From Lithobates sylvaticus (lineage: Eukaryota; Chordata; Amphibia; Anura; Ranidae): DNA of 64,000 nt. Shown piece after piece: positions 31,287-46,200 of the stretch; positions within the stretch are counted from its first letter, which is position 1; every line of letters begins with the position of its first letter. The stretch spans positions 80,779,468 to 80,843,467 of the forward strand of contig CM053033.1 of assembly GCA_028564925.1 (NCBI GenBank). The letters run 5' to 3'. Position numbers and translations under genes: made by a program. The notes under the pieces were generated by a model that did not search any database, was not told where the DNA came from, and saw only the letters and a list, made by a program, of their open reading frames with translations.

Positions 31287-34200
31287 CTAAGAAGAGCACC
31301 AACTAGTGTTACTATAGACACTAAGCAGGGAGGTTCTGCCTGTGGTTTGTTAGATGACAGGAACATACAATGTATAAAAAAACTCATAATACCTGATATG
31401 AGATATGTCTCTATCCCACTAACAGGAGGCCTGAGAAAAAACTGTTAATTACCCACTATGCTGCACTTTTTGTTTCTGCATACGGGCGCCAGTACTGAAG
31501 AGGTGGCGAAAAGACCTGCTTCAGTTCTGCACATCATATATTGTATAGATCATTAAGTATTTTTTACGTTTTTTCTAAAGGTATACAGTATAGTGCCAAC
31601 ATAGCGTGCATCACCTTACTGCACCAGAGTAGCTCAGACTCTAATGTACCACCACATTCACACACCATTTTAATGTACTAAATGCAGCTCTGATATTCCA
31701 CATTGCTATACAGAGCCATTTACCAGTCTCAGTACCAAAGGAGCTTGCACTTTATTGTCCTTACCACAGGCACATTTTAGCTTACTTGGTCATAAACCAA
31801 GTAAACATTTTAATTTTAAATTACAGGAGGACAGCGCATGCGCGGCCGGACGGAGCGGATGTCCACCTGATCAGCTCCGCTCATCCCCCGGCAACATCAG
31901 CTTTAAACAGCGGCCCCACACCTCGCCCGAACCCAGCGATTACCTGAACCCCCTGCGGAAGGTCCCAGGCACACTTCGGATGCCACAAAAACCGGGAAGC
32001 CAGCCTCAAACCGGCTCCCGGATCTCGACCCGCGCTACACCACAAGATTTCAAGATGGCGACCGGCCATCACACACGAGGCATGCAGGCCTCGGGGAAGG
32101 GGAAGCAGCCACCCTCAGCCCAGAAGCAAGCCCCCCCAAAGAGCTATGAGGCGGAATACCCAGCACTGGGTCCTGCAAAACCCTCTCCACACAAAGGTGA
32201 GCCGACAACCGCAGACTGCATACCACCCAGCTCTCCCTCACAAGCTGCAGCCATGTCTCCCAGCATGGAATCACAGACATCTTCCCTCTTGGACAGGGAG
32301 ATAGCAGAAGCCCTATACAGCCAGCCCAGCAGCCAGGAATCCACATCAGATGCAGAATCCCCAGCTGCTCCCCCTGTACAATACTCAGGAGACCCAATTT
32401 TACTAGCACGCTTTGCTGACCTGCTGCAAAGAGAACTATCTAAAGCTACCGACAAATTGGCTTCAGACATAAAACAAGATTTCCAGGAAATGGGCAGCAG
32501 ACTGAGTAGCATTGAATCCAAGATGGACGACACGGTCCACAGAGTATCACAAAACTCAAACATGATCACTGACCTACAAGATCGACTTGAAGACGCATAC
32601 TCGAAAATAGACGACCTTGAAAATCGCGCAAGACGCTACAACTTCCGTATCCGTGGCATCCCGGAGAAAATAAAAGATATTACCTCCATAACACAATCTC
32701 TGATGCAAGCTGCTGTACCCAACATCGACGAGATTCATATGGAAATTGATCGAATCCATAGAACCCTGACATCCCCCAAACCTGACGGCCCTCCCAGAGA
32801 TGTGATTGTGAAGCCACACTTTTTTAAGATTAAAGAAGCAGTGATGCGCCATGCTCGTGAAAATCCAGACCTAGAAATAGATGGCATCAAGATACAAATT
32901 TTTGCTGATATCTCACAAGCTACGATCCAAAAAAGGCGATCACTCAAACCCCTACTGGCGCCACTGACCCAACGCAACATCCGCTACAGATGGAACTATC
33001 CCTTTCGTCTCCAATTTTCTTTTAACAACAAATCATATTCCTTCTCATCGTTCACTGAAGGCGAGATGATTCTACTGAAACTGGGATTCATATCCCACGA
33101 CCCGTCATTGCGGAACCAACCTGGATCCAGGGAATCCCCTCCCCCTCCCCTCTCCCCCTTGTGGTCAACAAGATCGACCAGCAAGCTGACCTCAACATCC
33201 CGTGCATCCTAAGAGAATGGAACTGCTGTTTAGATCGTAAAATTGAACTGAACTGACTCAAACCCGCCGTGGTGCCTTCTCAGTGGTCTCTAGAGAGGGA
33301 CATTAGGCGCCACACAGAGCGGCTGAAATCTGCTGAAGCAAAACACCGATGCCTCACCTGGCCACGACTACCTGAACTGGCCACTAAATCTCTTTTTTGC
33401 ACTTTTTTTACATTTTTTACCGCACACGATACGCTATCTAGCAGACATATTTGACCAAACAACCCCATCAGTTTATTGGGGCGAGCTGTGCGGCCAAAGA
33501 TGTTTTCTAGATACCTAGGCGTTTTTTTTTTTTTTCTCTATTTAGATACCAGTATTTATGGTTGCTGGGGGATGACCATGTGCACTCCCTATTTGGAGGA
33601 CTCTTCCCATTACTAGGTTTTGGTGGAGACTCCTTCACACCCAGGGTTTACCCCTGGGACACTTTAACTGAATACTGTCTGTGAATCCTTTTAGTAACAT
33701 GTTTAAGTTATGTCACTCGGCTCCAGGAGTCCCCTGGACCGACCGCTTGGTTTTATTATTTTACTTTTCCTCATTACTCTTTATTCCCCCTCCCCCCGCT
33801 CCTCTCATCTCTACTACTGTCACCCTTCTGGCTAACCCCAGACCCCTCCCCTCTCCCCCCCCCCCCCCCAAACTCAACATTAACCTTCTCTACTGCTGTT
33901 CCTTCCCGAGGGTCACCTGGACAACTTCTCTACACATACAAGCTCCGAAACCAACAGACCGAAGGGTAAGCCTGCTTATAGATGCTCTTGAATGTTTCCC
34001 ATGTTTCCTGTAAAACCAACACCTCATAATGTTAGCCTGCTCTCCCATAATGTGCAGGGATTTGGATCGCCAACTAAGCGAATCAATGCCTTCACACATT
34101 ATAAATCTCTGGGAGCTGATATTGTAGCTCTTCAAGAGACACACTTCACATCTTCATTCACCCCTCGATACCTCCACAGGGAATACCCTCTTTGCTTTTT

Positions 34201-37200
34201 TGCGAATGCCTCAGAAAAGAAAAGGGGGGTCGCCCTCTGCTTCTCAAGACATGTCTCATTCACAGAAATTAAAACCATTAAGGACAAAGAAGGCCGCTAC
34301 ATCCTAGTGAAAGGCCACCTAGGCGGAATTTTAACTACCATCTTAGTATACTACGCCCCTAATACAAACCAAACTGCCTTTTTCCAAGCCCTTCTAAAAC
34401 TACTAGGACCCGAACTAGAGGGGGTGGTGGTTTTGGCTGGGGACTCTAACCTAGCGCTAGATCTAATCAAAGATAAATCACACACCTCAGGCCTCCGATC
34501 CCCCCCCAGACAAAGTTGCAAGTTTGCACAGACGCTACACCAATATGATCTGGTGGATGCCTGGCGAGAAGCCAATCCCACCGCTAGGGACTACTCCCAC
34601 TATTCCAGGGCACATGGACACTACTCCCGTATAGATCACGTATTTCTCCCTTCTGGGATGATACCTAAACTGAAATCGGCCAAAATACTATCAACCCCAT
34701 GGTCAGACCATGACCCAATTATGGTCCAGCTTACAGGCCTTAGTGACAAACCTACAGGTAACCACTGGAGACTGAACGAATCCCTACTTAGTGACGAAAC
34801 TCAATGCATAGAGATATCAAATCATATACAAACCTACTTTGAAAATAACATCCCGGGAGACACATCCCCCGCCATAAATTGGGCTGCACACAAGGCCAGC
34901 ATAAGGGGCTCCTTTATTCAGTTAGCCTCCAGATTGAAGAAAGCCCGCACTGAACTGATTTCTACCAAAACCAGAGAGTTTGAATCTTTAGCCAAACAGC
35001 ACAAGCGTTCCCCTTCACCCAGCCTATTTAAGAAGCTAGAACAGTCCAGACTAGAATTAAACATATGCCTTACTACAAGGGCTGAAAAGCAGCTAAGATG
35101 GGCGAACCATAAATTTTTTACATGGCGGGATCGCCCAGGATCCCTATTAGCACATAAACTTACTCCTAGGCACTCCCATCACACACTTCCTAAAATAAAG
35201 TTGTCTGGAGGACAGCTCTCACAGAACCCCCAAAAAGTTCTTGATGAATTCTATGGGTTCTACGCCGACCTATATAAGAAACCACAAGCTGTGGCCCCAT
35301 CGTCCATCAGGGAATTCTTGGGGACCCTCCCCCTCCCGACCATCACCGACGATCACAGAGAGCTAGTAGACCAACCATTTACAAGCGAAGAAGTCAATGA
35401 CGCCATAAAATCTCTCTCACTTCACAAATCTCCGGGTCCGGACGGGTTCCCCAACATTTATTATAAAAAGTTCTCCGCACAATTAGCCCCACACCTGAGC
35501 CTTTATTTTAACTCCCTGAGGGATGGAGGAACGGTCCCACTGGACGATAACAAAGCCTACATTAGCGTAATCCCTAAGCCCAACAGGGACTCCACTGATG
35601 TACGCAATTACCGTCCAATATCACTAATCAACTGTGACCTAAAAATCCTAACGAAGATACTGGCCCTCAGAATCAAATCCTTTCTAGAACAATACATACA
35701 TAAAGACCAGTCGGGGTTTGTTGCGGGACGTCAGACCTTGGATCAAATCCGCAGATCCATTGCTCTGATCTCGGCGGCACGCTCCAACTGGGATAAGCTC
35801 CCAGACCGGGAACTTTTACTATTGTCACTAGACCTTAATAAAGCTTTTGATAGCTTGAACTGGGACTATCTCTTTGTTACCCTCGAGACCATGGGATTTG
35901 GATCCACATTTCTCTCACTGATGAAAAAGCTTTATAGTTCACCGACAGCTCAAATTTCTATTAGAGGCCATAAATCATCCATCCTCCCGGTACAGCGAGG
36001 CACCAGACAAGGATGCCCACTCTCCCCTCTACTATTTGCCCTGGCAATAGAGCCCCTAGCAATAGCCATTCGATCCCACTCTAATATTCATGGGATCCAA
36101 TGCGGCCAACAAGAACACAAATGTGCACTATTTGCAGACGATGTTCTTATGTACATAACCAAACCCCAGACCTCTCTCCCAGAACTTCTATCCCTACTGC
36201 ACCGCTTCTCACTGATTTCAGGTCTGACTCTGAACACACAAAAAACTCTAGCACTTAATATCTCTCTACCCCCTGCTGAAGTACAGCTCCTTCAAAGCCT
36301 ACATAACTTCAAATGGGCACCCCATTCCCTTCCATACTTGGGAATACAGCTGACCCCTTCGATAGCTACACTGTACAAAGCCAACTATCCCCCTCTATTT
36401 AAAAAACTTAAAGAAGACCTTCGTGCTTGGACTGACTATTCCCTCTCCTGGTTCGGTAGAATCAACTCAATAAAAATGACCTTTTTACCCAGACTTCTAT
36501 ACTACTTTCGAACACTACCAGTAGCAATTCCAAAGGGAGACATGCAACACATACAAACTGAAGTCCTACGTTTTATATGGGGGAACAAAAAATCACGAAT
36601 ACAAAAGAAAACACTTTACACACCTAAAACTATGGGGGGACTCGGCCTTCCCAACCTACAAGCATACTACCACTCAGCACAGATAGCTCAACTCGTCTAC
36701 ACAACAGCCAGAGGCTCGGCCCCTCTGTGGGTTTACATAGAAGCACTGGCGTGCCACCCAATTGCTATAGGAACACTGATGTGGCTTCCCAACCGCAAAC
36801 GCCCACCTATAATGTGCCCCACACTATCACACTCACTGGCGATATGGGACAGGACGCGACACAGGGCATCCCTTGCATCATATCACACACCCCTAGCACC
36901 CATATTCTGTAATCCAGAATTCCCCCCTGGCCTTACTCCACAACAGTTCCAATGGTGGCTTAATAAGGGTTTACTAAGAATTGGGGACTTCCTCTATGGC
37001 AATCAAATGCACTCAAGAGATTACTTTAAAGACAACTTCTCAATGCCCCCCGCCGAGAATTTTAGATACAATCAAATCTCTTCATTTATCACTTCCAAAC
37101 TCAAAAAGGGAGGTAGACCTGTCACTCTCACCACTTTAGAACTGAGCTGCCAAAACAGAAGCAACCAGAGAGGGCGAATTTCTGCTGTCTACTCTTCGCT

Positions 37201-40200
37201 TACTGAACCTGAATCCAAACTATCATACATGACACAATGGGAGAGTGACCTGAACCTCTCCCTGGAAATGTCAGACTGGCAAGATATTGCCCATAAACTG
37301 TCAAAAATTTCTATTAATACCACCCTTATCGAAGCAAACTATAAAACGTTGCTGCGATGGTATTTAGTCCCCACAAGAATAGCAAAAATGCACCCATCTT
37401 CCTCACCTAATTGCTTCCGGCAGTGTGGACAGATGGGTACCATGCACCATGTTTGGTGGCAATGCCCACTGGTTGTCAGATTCTGGATCAGAATATATAA
37501 CCTGATCAACTCAGTTACAGGTGTTAACATACGACGGTCCCCAGAAAGTGCACTCTTTCACAAACTGCCAGATGAGGTCCCCAAAAAATCATTGAAACTC
37601 ATAACCTACATCTTTCTGGCGGCAAGAATAACGATTGCAAGAAACTGGAAACATTCATGCATACCTCTAGACCAAGTAAAAAGCAAACTCAACTGGATCA
37701 TGATTAATGACAAACTCACTCATACTCTCCAAAATAAATCAGAGATGTTTAACAAGATCTGGGACCCTTGGATTGAGCACATCTCTACATAAAGAGGAAC
37801 TCCAGGTGACCCTCCTCCCCCTTCCCTCCCCTCCTCTCCCCTTCTACCCGATCTCTCTCCTCTCCTCCTCCCTCCTTCCGCTACACCTTTCTTTTCTCTT
37901 TGTTACTTCTTGTTTTTATTTGATTTCAATGTAATGTTAATTGAAAGTACAATTCGTACAACCTGGTAAAGATACTTGAATAAAATGTTGAAGATAAGAC
38001 AGAATGGCCAATACAAACAGGGAAGGGGAACCAGCCCTGGAACTTTTCTTTTTTTTTGCAGGGTCACATGGAGCCCTGAAGCCTTCCTACCCCTCTCTCT
38101 GGTACCACTAGTCCTGAAAAGGGCCTTCATCCAAGTATTAGCAAATACCAGACCCCAATTAAAGATATGAGCCATTTTACGGAAATGCTGTTTACAATGT
38201 TATTGCACTGTTGCAACACTATTATTTTGAACTGTTAATTACTTGGTTACCTGTGAAACGTTTGTTACTGTTTATACCTACCTCAATAAAAATATTGAAA
38301 TATAAATTACAGGAGGAGATCTGAGCATCCTGAGGAAACAACAAATATAGGAACGTGTGCTGTCCTGTCTCTGGCCTATTTAAGCCATAATTTTACACAT
38401 TTATTAAAACTTTTAAAAAGAGGAATTGGTCTCCTCTGTGGCTATTCTATAGAAGGATAAATCTAAGCCTCTATGGTTACCACTTCTACCAACCGTATGT
38501 AGATAAAAGAATTCCAACAGCACACGGACCTAAACATTACCATACCTAGAAAAGACTCATATATGTGGTATAATATGGATTAAATACCTTGATCTTTCTT
38601 CATCTTTCCATTCTGCTTGACAGAATTAGATATCTGTGCTGATCCTATGTTGGAAGATATCAAAGGGAGGACATGGTCTTTACTTTCATTAACCTTTGAT
38701 CTCTTTGTTCTAAGCAGTTTATCGGCCTCAGTTTGTTCAGCTGTTTTACTTATTGTTGACCTTTCTTGGGGTGGCGAGGTATTATAAGCCGATGTCACAT
38801 TGCTGTTAAGATGAATTGCACCGAATCTGTTAATTTCCAGTTCTACCCTTCTCCCCAGATCCTTTGCTGTTGCCCATATTGCTTGCACACGCTCCTGACT
38901 GTCTCTGTATGGGGATTGCTCATCAGGACAGTTATCAGGATTGAGACGTTCCTTGGAGTAGACATCATCTTGAAGGTCTTGGTGGTGGATAGTGGGAGTA
39001 GCACTCAAGTCTTGAAGCTGGAGGGGACTTGTACAGGCATTGTGAAAGGGTTCTTCAGTGAACTGCTTCCTTGTTTTTCCACTTTTAATTAAAAATACAG
39101 GAAAGAAACTCAAATATTATTGTAAATGACAGCAACATGGGGATTTAAAAGATACACTCCAGCGAAAGGGGAAAAAAATGAAATTATTAAAATGCCTATA
39201 AGAGACAAACTCCACCTACACAGTCTTTTTTTTCATCCAAGCAGTGCTTGACTAGCCAATTGTATAGTGTTTTGATTCCTGATGGTAGCCTAATGTTCTA
39301 GAAACACAAAATCCTGAGCCTGTGATTCTGCAAGCCAGGAAAATAGAAATTGCTGCAGCACTGCCTCCATCTGTAGTCAGGAATCACACATGCTATTACT
39401 GTATCAAACATAATATTAATGATGACTAAAATCAGTTTATTACTAAATAAATGTGCATCATCCCAAGGCCTAAAACCTAAATAAAAATAACATTGATGTT
39501 CACTTTCAACAGGAATCAAGAAAAACCTAAATGCAAGCGCCTGGCATTTACAAAGTCAATAAAGAAGTAGAGATGCATATTGTTGTAGAGCTACCCTTAC
39601 TGAGCTGTGGTTTGAATTTTTTTTTTTTTTTTATAAATTATTTTTATTTATTTCAGAAAAATAAAAGTTACATAACAGAGCCTCTGGGCATACCCTGGCT
39701 CAAGGTATATACAACATTAGGCAAGGCATATCATACCTTAACTATTAGCCTAACCTTGTGAACAGATTGGTTTGAATTTTTAACATGATTTCATAGTTTA
39801 CATGAAAGTGCCTCTCAAGTGCCATATCTTAAATCATCTTATATCTAACATCCAATCAGCTTTACCTGCCTCCATGGTCTTCTTTAAGCAAGTCAGAAGA
39901 GGTTGCATGTAACCACTCAGACAGGTCTCTGCTAATCTTATCCACTTCTGATGTTACCTGTAAAGTAAATTCAGACATATAGATACATGGGGTCTAATAC
40001 CACAGAATTGGGTAAGGGAAATTTCAGCTCAAAACTCATTTATTTGTAACTGACATGGGTGAAAATTAGGTGACAAGTTACAGCCTTGCAAAGCTAGAGT
40101 TAGCTGTAAGGTGTCACAATTGGATAATTAAAGTGTATGTAAACTGTACCGTATGTAAGAATGAAATTCTCTTATTTGGTACATTTTTCTGTTAACTATA

Positions 40201-43200
40201 CCATTGAAAGAAGTGTATTATATCTGATTGATAAGTACAAAAAATAGCAGTTTATCCTGCCAGAAACCATGTGAGCACATAACCTTCTGTGTTGCACTCT
40301 TAATATTTTGCACTGTTTTCAGTTCTCTCGGTGGACTACAGGACACCTCCCCACCATACTATGGGAAAGAAGAGAGAGGGAGGTGTTTGTAATCCTAAAA
40401 CACTTTCTGTCCTGGTGTGACAATACTACTTCTCCATAGATATAGTACAATGTATCCCAGGACAGGAAGAATGTTACTGGTAAGACAACCATAAAATATA
40501 TGAAAGAAGCCTTAAAAAGGAAAACAAATGCTCCCACAACATCCAAGATTAATAGGCTGCAATATATTACATGTTTTTCTTGGGTTCAGATAACATTTTA
40601 GACAAGACAAAAATAAAAACACATTTTAAGCCAAATATATATTTATTAAAAATAAATTAAAGTAAAACCACAGGCAAAACATATTTTTTTCATTTTGGAT
40701 AGAGTAATGGAAATCTGTACATATTAAGAGAATTTATTGGGGACCCCCTAGGTCACCAGAACTAGTGTCCTTATTTGAAGATTTCCCCTCTATTACTTTT
40801 CTGGGGACAACCCAAAATTTGAGATGTTCTTTACTCTCACTTTCAATAACAGTAAACAGGAGAAATAGAGAGGCACAGAGAGAAATAAAAACTGACAGGG
40901 GTTCTAATCCATCCCCACTCTATCCAAAATGAAAACAAACATTTTGCCTTTAGTTATACTTTTATTAAAAAATTCTACTATTGTCTCCATCACAATCTCT
41001 TGTGCAACAGATATCAGAATAAAGACTGGGAATTTCTACACATAAAGCCAGTCAGTATGCAGTGCTGTGAGCAACATGTTTCAGGCACTGATGTCTAGAG
41101 GCAGAGTTAGGCTGGATTCACACCTATGCATTTTTAGTGCTTTTTGCATTTTTCAGATTTGCACTACAGAACGTGTTCCATAGGAAACCATGTTAAATGG
41201 ACTGTAGTGCAAATCTGCAAAATGCAAAAACCACTAACACTGCATAGGTGTGAATCCAGCCTTATTTAGTAAGCTTACCAGAGGAATGGAGATCATAGAG
41301 TACCCAAGAATTTACCTGAGCCCAGTGAGCAGTCAGATGACGCAGGAAGATGTAATAATGAACAGATGGATGTCATCTATCTGACCATACAGATATAGAT
41401 CAGAAGTTTGAATGAATAGAATTACAAATATTTTGTCAATTAATGGTTCATATACATGTGTTTCAATTGTGTATTTAACCACTTATGGATCGCTGCACGC
41501 CAATATATGCCCTAACTTTGAAGAGGAATATCGTTGTTATGGCAGCAGCTAGCTGCCATAACCCCGGTATCCTCTTCTTCGGCCGGCGGTCCGCTTTCCG
41601 ATAATAGTGGTCTCTGCGGTGGAACGCTTTTATCGGCGGCAGGAGAGTCGCCGCCACTTACCGGAGCCGTCGGCAGTGGCGGAGGCAATCGTATCTTCTC
41701 CCTTGTTGTATGGAGACAAGTGAGGGGGAAGATGGCCACCACCCGTCTTCATAAATTTTTTTTTTTTTATTGTATTTTAGTGTTAATATGAGATCAGAGG
41801 TCTTTTTGACCCCAGATCTCATATTTAAGAGGTCCTGTCATGCTTTTTTGTATTACAAGGGATGTTTACATTCCTTGTAATAGGAATAAAAGGGACACCA
41901 TTTTATTTTTAAAAGAACAGTGTAAAAAAATAAAATAAAAAAGTAAAATAAATAAGAATTATTATTTTTTCTTTTAAATGAGCCCCGTCCCGCCGAGCTC
42001 GCGTGCAGAAGCGAACACATACATGAGTAGCGCCCGCATATGAAAACGCTGTTCAAATCACACATGTGAGGTATCACCGCGATCGGTAGAGTGAGAGCAA
42101 TAATTCTAGCCCTAGACCTCCTCTGTAACTTAAAACATGCCACCTAATTTTAAACGTCACCTATGAAGATTTTTAAGGGTAAAAGTTTGTCGCCATTCCA
42201 CGAGCGGGCGCAATTTTGAAGCGTGACATGTTGGGTATCAATTTACTTGGCGTAACATTATCTTTCACAGTATAAATTGGGCTAACTTTACTGTTGTCTT
42301 ATTTTTTAATTCAAAAAAATGTATTTTATCAAAAAAAGTGTGCGCTTGTAAGACCGCTGCGCAAATACGGTGTGACAGAAAGTATTGCAATGACCTAGGG
42401 TGTTAGAAAAAAAATGTATAATGTTTGGTGTAAGTAATTTTCTAGCAAAAAAAAAATGTTTTTAAACAACAAATCTCAAAAAGAGGTTCGGTCCTTAAGG
42501 CCCCTTTCACACTGGGGCGGGAGCCGCGGCGACGGTAAAGCTGCGCTATATTTAGCGCTGCTTTACTGTCGTTTTAGCTGCGGTATTCGGCCGCTCACGG
42601 GGCGGTTTTACCCCCGCGAGCAGCCAAAAAAGGGTTAAAATCCCCCGCAAAGCGATGCAGTAGCGGTATTGCCACGGTATTACCGCGGTGTCCCATTGAA
42701 ATCAATGGGTAGGAGCGGTATAGGAGCGGTGAATACACCGCTCCTATACCGCTCCAAAGATGCTGCTAGCAGGACTTTTTTTACCGTCCTGCTAGCGCAC
42801 CGCTCTAGTGTGAAAGCCCGCCGGTTTTCACACTGGAGTGAATGGGGCCGTTTTTTTTCAGGCGGTGTACAGGCGCTATTTTTAGCGCTGTACCGCCTGA
42901 AAACCGCCCCAGTGTGAAAGGGGCCTAAATGTTTAAGCTGTTTAACTAGAATTTCACTATAAATAACTCAACAGCCTTTCTTTTCAGTGGTAAAGCAACA
43001 TATATGCTTTGCGGGACCTGGCAACCCCAGAATTTGAAAGGGAACCTGAAAAGCCAAAAAAATTAAAGGAGCTTTTACAATTGTTTACTATATTAATAAT
43101 TTTTTTAAGTTACTATATAGATATGTATTTTTTAAGTGAGTAGAATTCACCCCAGCAGAGAAAACTAATATTTACGTGTCCTACTGCCTGCACCACTCAA

Positions 43201-46200
43201 CTCTGCACTGAAAATCTAAGCTATCTGAAAGATCTTTAGCATCCTTCACAGTTTTGGGTGCTTGGTGCACTTGGTGGTTCTTTCTGTTGGCCTCTATATC
43301 ACTACTAAGTCCTGCTGAGATGTATGGGATGGCAGAGAAAACCACAGACTGTAGCATGGGATACACCAGTATCTGACACTCCTGGATGTGTCAAAATGCT
43401 GAACATTCATAAGTAAACAGGTTATTTGCACTTAGATTGGCTGTTCTGTCTACATGTTAGGTGTCACTTACAAAAGCTCTTGTATTGATGTTATTCTTGT
43501 AAGCAGAGTTTTTGGCAGATTCTCGCTTTGTTGGGAAAGCTTCTTTTTGCTTTCTCAGGATGTTATTTAATTGTTCCCTTTTTGTTTGCTGAGCTTTCTG
43601 AGCCTTCCTCTGGTTTTCCTGCTCTGCTTTTTGTCTTTCAATAATCTTCTTCTTCATGTAATTGCGAACTTCATGCACACTGTAACTGTGAGCTTTGGTG
43701 CTATTGGAACGCCCACTTACGACATCTTGGATATTCTCTTTTCCAAAATCCTTATTATCGTGGCTGCCTGTTCTAGATCGAGGTCTTTTTGGAGAAACAT
43801 TCCTGGACACACTTTTATTTGTCTCCCTCTCAAAGCCTTCTCTCAAACTGCTACATGAAGTCATCAATCCTTCTTTGCCAGCCTGGATATCCCTCAGGAC
43901 TTGAAGCATATATGTGTTTTGGTTGCTGTCCTGTCTGTCCCGAAGGTGTTCTTCCTTTAAACTGTCTTGACATCTCATTCTTTGGCATCTTCTCCTACAA
44001 TTTTCTACAAAAAAAAAAAGAACATGCAAACGGTGCTAAACTCTGGCGACAGAAAACAGGAATCTTATATAATAACCTGTACAGAAATTAGTCTCACAGT
44101 GGAAGAACCTGCTCTGTAGGTTGAGGGGAGAGAGGTATTTAGGAGGGTCTTACAGATATGAAGGACATCATGGTGGCGATGGGCTCTGCCAGTCCAAAGA
44201 ACAAGACAGCAAGCACTGAAAAGTATTGTCACTCTTATAGGGGTGGAAGGACAACACATGAAAAAAATAATAGTTTTGAATAGAGAAAAGAATTTGAACA
44301 CCCCCTGTCATTTATTTTCTTTTTGCAATAACACTTTTTGTTCTGATGACAACAAACACAAAGACAAAAAGGAAAGGTTAATCTTCCCAGTGGGAACCGA
44401 GGCAGCAATAAAAACCTGACAGAGAATTTAACACTTCCATGCTCCACATCCAAATCTGAAAACAAAGCTCTGTGAAGGACACATTTTACATCTTTTGGCA
44501 GGAAAACAGTTCTGATATATGTGTTGCAACTATGGGGTTGATTTACTAAAACTGGACAGTGCAAAATCTGGTGAAGCTCTGCATAGGAACCAATCAGCTT
44601 CCAGGTTTTTTTTTGTCAATGCTTAAATTGAACAAGCTGAAGTTAAAGGTGATTGGCTACCATACACAGCTGCACCAGATTTTGGACTATTCAGTTTTAG
44701 TAAATCAATTATTATGTGTGGCTGTATGCCTGGAAATGCCCTGTTCTCAATAGTGAAACGAATTGACAATGTTTTATTAGGCACAAGAAAGTGTTAATAA
44801 ATTACCACGTTTAAGAAATTCTTGGTTCTCACACACTCTGCGTTTCCGTAAACTGATGGGTGAAGGTCCTAGAATCTTCTGGACAAGCTTCTGTCCTTCC
44901 CTCCAGGCAGATGCTCCATAGAGCTCATAACCTGGATAAAACATGAATGAAACTTTAGGGTCTGAAAACAAAGCATGTGCCATAGTGATCCCCAACTTTG
45001 ATACATAGCAAATTAAATAAGCCAAATACATTTTGGAGATTTTTCTCTATGCAACTATACCATAATGGACATTACATCTACTGAAGCTCTGGATAAAAAA
45101 GATAAACTATTTCCACTTCCTCACAGAAGAAGCTCTTCAATGATTAAAAATGTCTAATGCCCCGTACACACGAGCAGATTTTCTGTCGGAAAAAACTTGG
45201 ATGTTTTTTCCGACGGAATTCTGCTGAAGCTTGGCTTGCATACACACAATCACACAAAAGTTTTGTGAACTTTCGACCGCCAAGAACGCAGTGACATACA
45301 ACACTACAACGAGCCAAGAAAATTCAATGCTTCCGAGCATGCGTCAAATTGTTTCCGAGCATGCGTAGGAATTTTGCGCGTCGGAATTTGTACAGACAGA
45401 ATTCCGGATCGGAACCTTTTCCGACCGAAAAATAGAGAACATGCTCTCAATCTTTTGCTGGTGGAATTCCCGCCAAGTCCAATGGAGCATACACACGTAA
45501 TTTCCGACCAAAAGCTCTCATCGGACTTTTGCTGTTGGAATTTCCGATCGTGTGTATGGGGCATAAGCCTCCATGTAAAAGTTGAGGGCTGTGTGAAGCC
45601 TAAATCCTTGCATAAAATTGGCCACAGTGTGAAAAACTGGTAAATGGGGGAAAAGGTTCCACACATGCACAGCGAAATGAACAAATATACAGTAAATTGT
45701 AACCCATTCCTTACCAACCAGTTTGTCTCTGCAGTGACTGTTTCAGGCTCAGGGGCCTTACACAGCCCTAGGACCTCCTGTGAATGCTAAAGTGTTGATG
45801 GATTAAAGCGGCTTAACAACTCTCCTTCTTGAATAAAGGTAAAGTTTTCTTTAGTCTTTTATGAACCCCATTAAAATGATCTAATCCTTTGAGCACCCGA
45901 AAAAAAAATATTACAAAATATGATTTCAACATTCCCCTCCCCTGTCGTCTGTCTCACTGTGTTTAAAGTGTGACTTTGTAAGTAAACTGCAAATTAATTT
46001 TCAGTTAACGGCAGCAAATTTTCGACCCGGCTTCCATTCATCAAACTCCGTGGGATGGTGACTCTGACCTCTGAACTCCAATTTATCTTATCTGAGCCTC
46101 TGTGCCAACATTGCCTCTGACAGAAACTAATGACCAAAAAAGAGCCCGTGACACTTGGAATTGTGATGACAAATGCCTCCTCTGGCCGTGATCTTAGGGG

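Larger units (their letters stand above)
31832..38302 (+). mobile_element. Full-length young L1-clade LINE (6.5 kb)
   Basis: A perfect 15-bp target duplication, TAAATTACAGGAGGA, flanks it (31817-31831 and 38303-38317). It has a GC-rich 5' UTR, ORF1, a roughly 0.8-kb inter-ORF region, ORF2 of 1266 codons, and a 3' region with two AATAAA signals (37979-37984 and 38285-38290). There is almost no A-tail. Both ORFs are open, so the copy is recent and may be mobile. It lies in the host gene's intron between exons g and h, in antisense to that gene. Confidence 0.93.

Noticed and set aside
43181-43390. Possible extra exon of the host gene (GLSSDIEANRKNHQVHQAPK)
   Set aside because: The sequence looks protein-like and has an AG before it, but no donor keeps the frame, a stop follows, and exons e and f already join in phase 0 without it.
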